A stretch of 64,000 bases of DNA from Saprospiraceae bacterium. Its GTDB lineage: Bacteria > Bacteroidota > Bacteroidia > Chitinophagales > Saprospiraceae. The DNA lies in contig JANQPA010000112.1 of the NCBI GenBank assembly GCA_028285545.1, positions 124,001-188,000 on the forward strand. The letters run 5' to 3'. Of this stretch, positions 61,791-64,000 are shown in pieces. Position 1 is the stretch's first letter. Every line of letters begins with the position of its first letter. The notes below the pieces were generated by a model. That model had not been told where the DNA came from, made no database searches, and saw only the letters and a program-made list of their open reading frames with translations. The position numbers were made by a program, and so were the translations under genes.

Positions 61791-62009
61791 TTAATCAGCT
61801 GAATTTGTTTCGGTATCTTCGTCTTCAGATGCTTTTTTTTGATCCACCTCTTTCAATTTTTTGTCTTCCACATTGTCATCAAGAAATTCATTTAACTGAT
61901 CTACTTCAAAATTGGAAGTGATTTCTCCGAATTCATTAATCTTGATGTCAAAACCTTTTAGTTCATCATGAACTTCAGGTTTCCCTTTTTTATTTTTTTT
62001 CTTTGGCAT
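61791..62009 (-). CDS. small acidic protein downstream of gltX
   Basis: 72 residues: a basic start (MPKKKNKKGKPEVHDELKG) then FDIKINEFGEITSNFEVDQLNEFLDDN and a very acidic tail. I recall similar short proteins beside gltX in related Bacteroidota, where the HDELKGFDIKINEFGEI part is conserved. There is no signal or membrane helix. The 9-bp gap to gltX supports co-transcription. The function is unknown. Confidence 0.7.
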   Translation of the reverse strand: MPKKKNKKGKPEVHDELKGFDIKINEFGEITSNFEVDQLNEFLDDNVEDKKLKEVDQKKASEDEDTETNSAD

Positions 62010-62018
62010 GGTAAATGG

Positions 62019-63554
62019 TTAAAGTGTATCAAAAATAGAATAGGCTTTTGTGATACGTTTGTCTACCTCTTCTTTTCCTAATAATTCCATGATCTCAAAA
62101 ATAGAGGGCCCTTTGGTAGTTCCGGAAAGAGCAATTCTAAGGATGGGCAATACATCTCCATATTTCAGTCCATGATCCTGCATGAAACTTTCTACTTCCC
62201 CTTTGATACCAGGGTCATTATATTGACTTAGGTTTTTTAAGCGAAGCTGAAGTTGATCAAAAGCAGAGCGGTGCTCTTCTTTCCATTTTTTACGGACGGT
62301 TTTTTCATCATAGTCATAGCCATCCTGAAAAAAGAAAGCAGCATTTTTCCAAAAATCAGGATAAAAAGTCACCCTTTCTTTCATCATTCCGCATACAGCA
62401 GCAAGGTATTTATCGTCTGGCTGATGGCCATTAGCTTCGATGATTGGGCGCACCTTTTCGGCTAGTTTATGATTATCAGTGGCCATGATGTATTGCTGGT
62501 TATACCACTTGGCTTTATCGAAATCAAATTTGGCTCCTCCCTTACTTATTTTTTCCAAATCAAAAGCCTGCACCAATTCATCCAGATTAAATATTTCCTG
62601 CTCTGTACCCGGATTCCATCCCAAAAAAGCCAGAAAATTAACCACAGCTGCCGGATCAAACCCAAACTCCCTAAATCCGACAAATGAATCCTCGGGATTT
62701 TCTACTTTCCAATCAAGGGGAAATACCGGAATTCCTAATTGAGCGCCTGTTCTTTTGCTAAGCTTACCTTTACCATTTGGTTTTAAAATTAAAGGCAGAT
62801 GAGCAAACTTGGGCATCTCATCCTCCCAATCCAAAAACCGATATAACAATACATGGTGAGCCGTACTCGACAACCACTCCTCCCCTCTTATCACATGGGA
62901 TATTTTCATCAAGTGATCATCCACAATATTAGCCATGTGATAAGTTGGCATACCATCTCCTTTGACCAATATTTTATCATCCAATTCATTACTCTGAAAA
63001 GCGACCTCTCCTCTTACAATATCCTGGAAGCGAACCGTTTCATCTCTGGGAACTTTAAGCCGGATGGTATAGGGCTCGCCAGAAGAAAGCCTGGATGCTA
63101 AATCAGCTTCAGACATATCCAGGCTGTTATTCATTTCATGTCGGTTACTGCTGTCATACCGAAAGCTATGATTGCCCTTTTCTTTCTCTTCCTGCCTCCT
63201 GGCATCTAATTCTTCTGGGGTATCAAAGGCATAATAAGCCTTGCCATTATCCACTAAATTTTGTGCATATTCCTGATAAATATCTTTCCTTTCTGACTGC
63301 CGGTAAGGGCCCAATTCCCCACCAGTTGTAGGTCCTTCATCTGGAATTAGACCACACCATTCTAAGGCTTCAAGAATATAATCCTCAGCTCCTGGAACAT
63401 AGCGCGTCCGATCCGTATCTTCAATTCTTAAAATAAAAGTGCCTCCATGTTTTTTGGCTAATAAGTAATTGTACAGTGCGGTTCTGACTCCTCCTATATG
63501 TAATGCCCCTGTGGGGCTAGGAGCAAATCTTACTCTGATATTCTCCATCGTCAT
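62019..63554 (-). CDS. gltX: glutamyl-tRNA synthetase
   Basis: 511 residues of a class I glutamate-tRNA ligase. The HIGH motif is FAPSPTGALHIGGVRTALYNYLLA near the N-terminus and the KMSKS-type motif is KGKLSKRTGAQ (~residue 256-266). The full length fits a discriminating or non-discriminating GluRS. The start at ATG 63554 gives MTMENIRVRFAPSPTG; the second ATG (residue 3) is equally possible. It charges tRNA-Glu in the cytoplasm. Confidence 0.97.
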   Translation of the reverse strand: MTMENIRVRFAPSPTGALHIGGVRTALYNYLLAKKHGGTFILRIEDTDRTRYVPGAEDYILEALEWCGLIPDEGPTTGGELGPYRQSERKDIYQEYAQNLVDNGKAYYAFDTPEELDARRQEEKEKGNHSFRYDSSNRHEMNNSLDMSEADLASRLSSGEPYTIRLKVPRDETVRFQDIVRGEVAFQSNELDDKILVKGDGMPTYHMANIVDDHLMKISHVIRGEEWLSSTAHHVLLYRFLDWEDEMPKFAHLPLILKPNGKGKLSKRTGAQLGIPVFPLDWKVENPEDSFVGFREFGFDPAAVVNFLAFLGWNPGTEQEIFNLDELVQAFDLEKISKGGAKFDFDKAKWYNQQYIMATDNHKLAEKVRPIIEANGHQPDDKYLAAVCGMMKERVTFYPDFWKNAAFFFQDGYDYDEKTVRKKWKEEHRSAFDQLQLRLKNLSQYNDPGIKGEVESFMQDHGLKYGDVLPILRIALSGTTKGPSIFEIMELLGKEEVDKRITKAYSIFDTL

Positions 63555-64000
63555 TTACTGGATTTTCGATTTTTATTGTCCTGAAAAACAAGCCCTTAAA
63601 CTGAAATTGTCCGGACATTCATTGTAAAAATTCTTATCTATTATTAAACTATTTATTAGTATTTGGGTTCCACTTAAAAAAAATTAATCAAAATTCAAAC
63701 TATTAGCAGCGAAAATTACTCAAAAAACGTTATTAAAATAAGGATGAAACTCCTTTATAAAACTAGGATTCAAAGTTAAGTATTTCATTCACCTTCTCAT
63801 AGAAGTATAAGCCGTAAAGGATATTACAATACTATTTTGTCGGCAAAAACCTCTCAGGAGCATCCTGGTTTTAAATTAAGGAAAATAAATACATCTTAAC
63901 ACGCTATATAAACAATAAATAGATGTATTCTAAAGTATAATAGTGATAATAGTAAACACCACTGCCCGCTGTTGATTTTTTTACCCATGAACTATCTAAA
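63555..64000. other. 446-bp region upstream of gltX
   Basis: AT-rich; no gene or tRNA is seen. It must hold the gltX promoter. An ATG at 63987 with only four following codons (to the window end) cannot be judged. Confidence 0.5.

Overview
The window looks like chromosomal DNA from an AT-rich member of the Bacteroidota, probably a marine or soil Cytophagales-type gliding bacterium. The strongest evidence is the type IX secretion (T9SS) and gliding toolkit: a giant cell-surface adhesin with a CHU_C/gliding-type C-terminal domain, a PorP/SprF protein, and two OmpA-family proteins with PD40 propellers. Supporting signs are a DUF6090 protein, many AraC-type regulators, fucosidase lipoproteins, weak Shine-Dalgarno signals and AT-rich spacers full of small hairpins. 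The genus cannot be fixed from the sequence alone.

Layout. 0-2.1 kb: the 5' part of a pyruvate:ferredoxin-oxidoreductase-type gene, a HEPN protein, a small membrane protein and a decayed C-terminal gene fragment. 2.1-5.6 kb: a plus-strand cluster of three NTF2/SnoaL-fold proteins, an AraC regulator and a DLH-like hydrolase with a Cys nucleophile. 5.7-8.5 kb: a GNAT acetyltransferase, a TlpA-like thioredoxin lipoprotein and a DUF6090 protein. 8.6-14.6 kb: an NHL/TPR protein, a LysR regulator, a cytochrome b561-like gene with a small membrane partner, an AraC regulator, homocysteine methyltransferase and a cyclase-family hydrolase. 14.6-20.8 kb: minus-strand serine hydrolase, membrane-bound AraC regulator, quinone-oxidoreductase-like enzyme and a 780-residue nucleotidyl cyclase/TolB-like/TPR/AraC fusion. 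20.9-26 kb: a 2-oxoglutarate oxygenase followed by GH95 and GH29 fucosidase lipoproteins. 26-29.7 kb: a TonB-like C-terminal-domain protein divergent from a membrane-tethered winged-helix regulator, an eRF1-like small protein and a cysteine dioxygenase.

The accessory stretch (about 29.3-41.4 kb, all minus strand) holds a MntA/HepT toxin-antitoxin pair, a gamma-glutamylcyclotransferase-like protein, a CPBP protease, an AraC regulator, a transglutaminase-like protein and several unknown proteins. It is studded with dispersed repeats. Two 196-197-bp chains of hairpins lie in inverted orientation at 30.57 and 34.48 kb. Two direct repeats of about 95 bp flank three genes at 38.3 and 41.1 kb. 41.4-43.4 kb holds a haloalkane dehalogenase behind an ECF sigma factor whose 5' region contains a strong intrinsic terminator and a start-codon-proximal hairpin. 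43.7-49.2 kb: a DUF3179 lipoprotein, a two-TM protein, a PorE-like OmpA protein and a TPR protein.

49.7-61.5 kb is one apparent minus-strand unit: the 2390-residue adhesin, PorP/SprF, PD40-OmpA and then a radical SAM/SPASM enzyme. Together these look like a secreted surface adhesin with its T9SS-associated outer-membrane partners and an extra, unexplained maturase-like enzyme. The window ends with gltX and a small acidic protein.

The most unusual features are non-coding: several families of palindromic or hairpin repeats between genes, and the leader of the sigma factor. I saw no rRNA, tRNA, CRISPR array or transposase gene.
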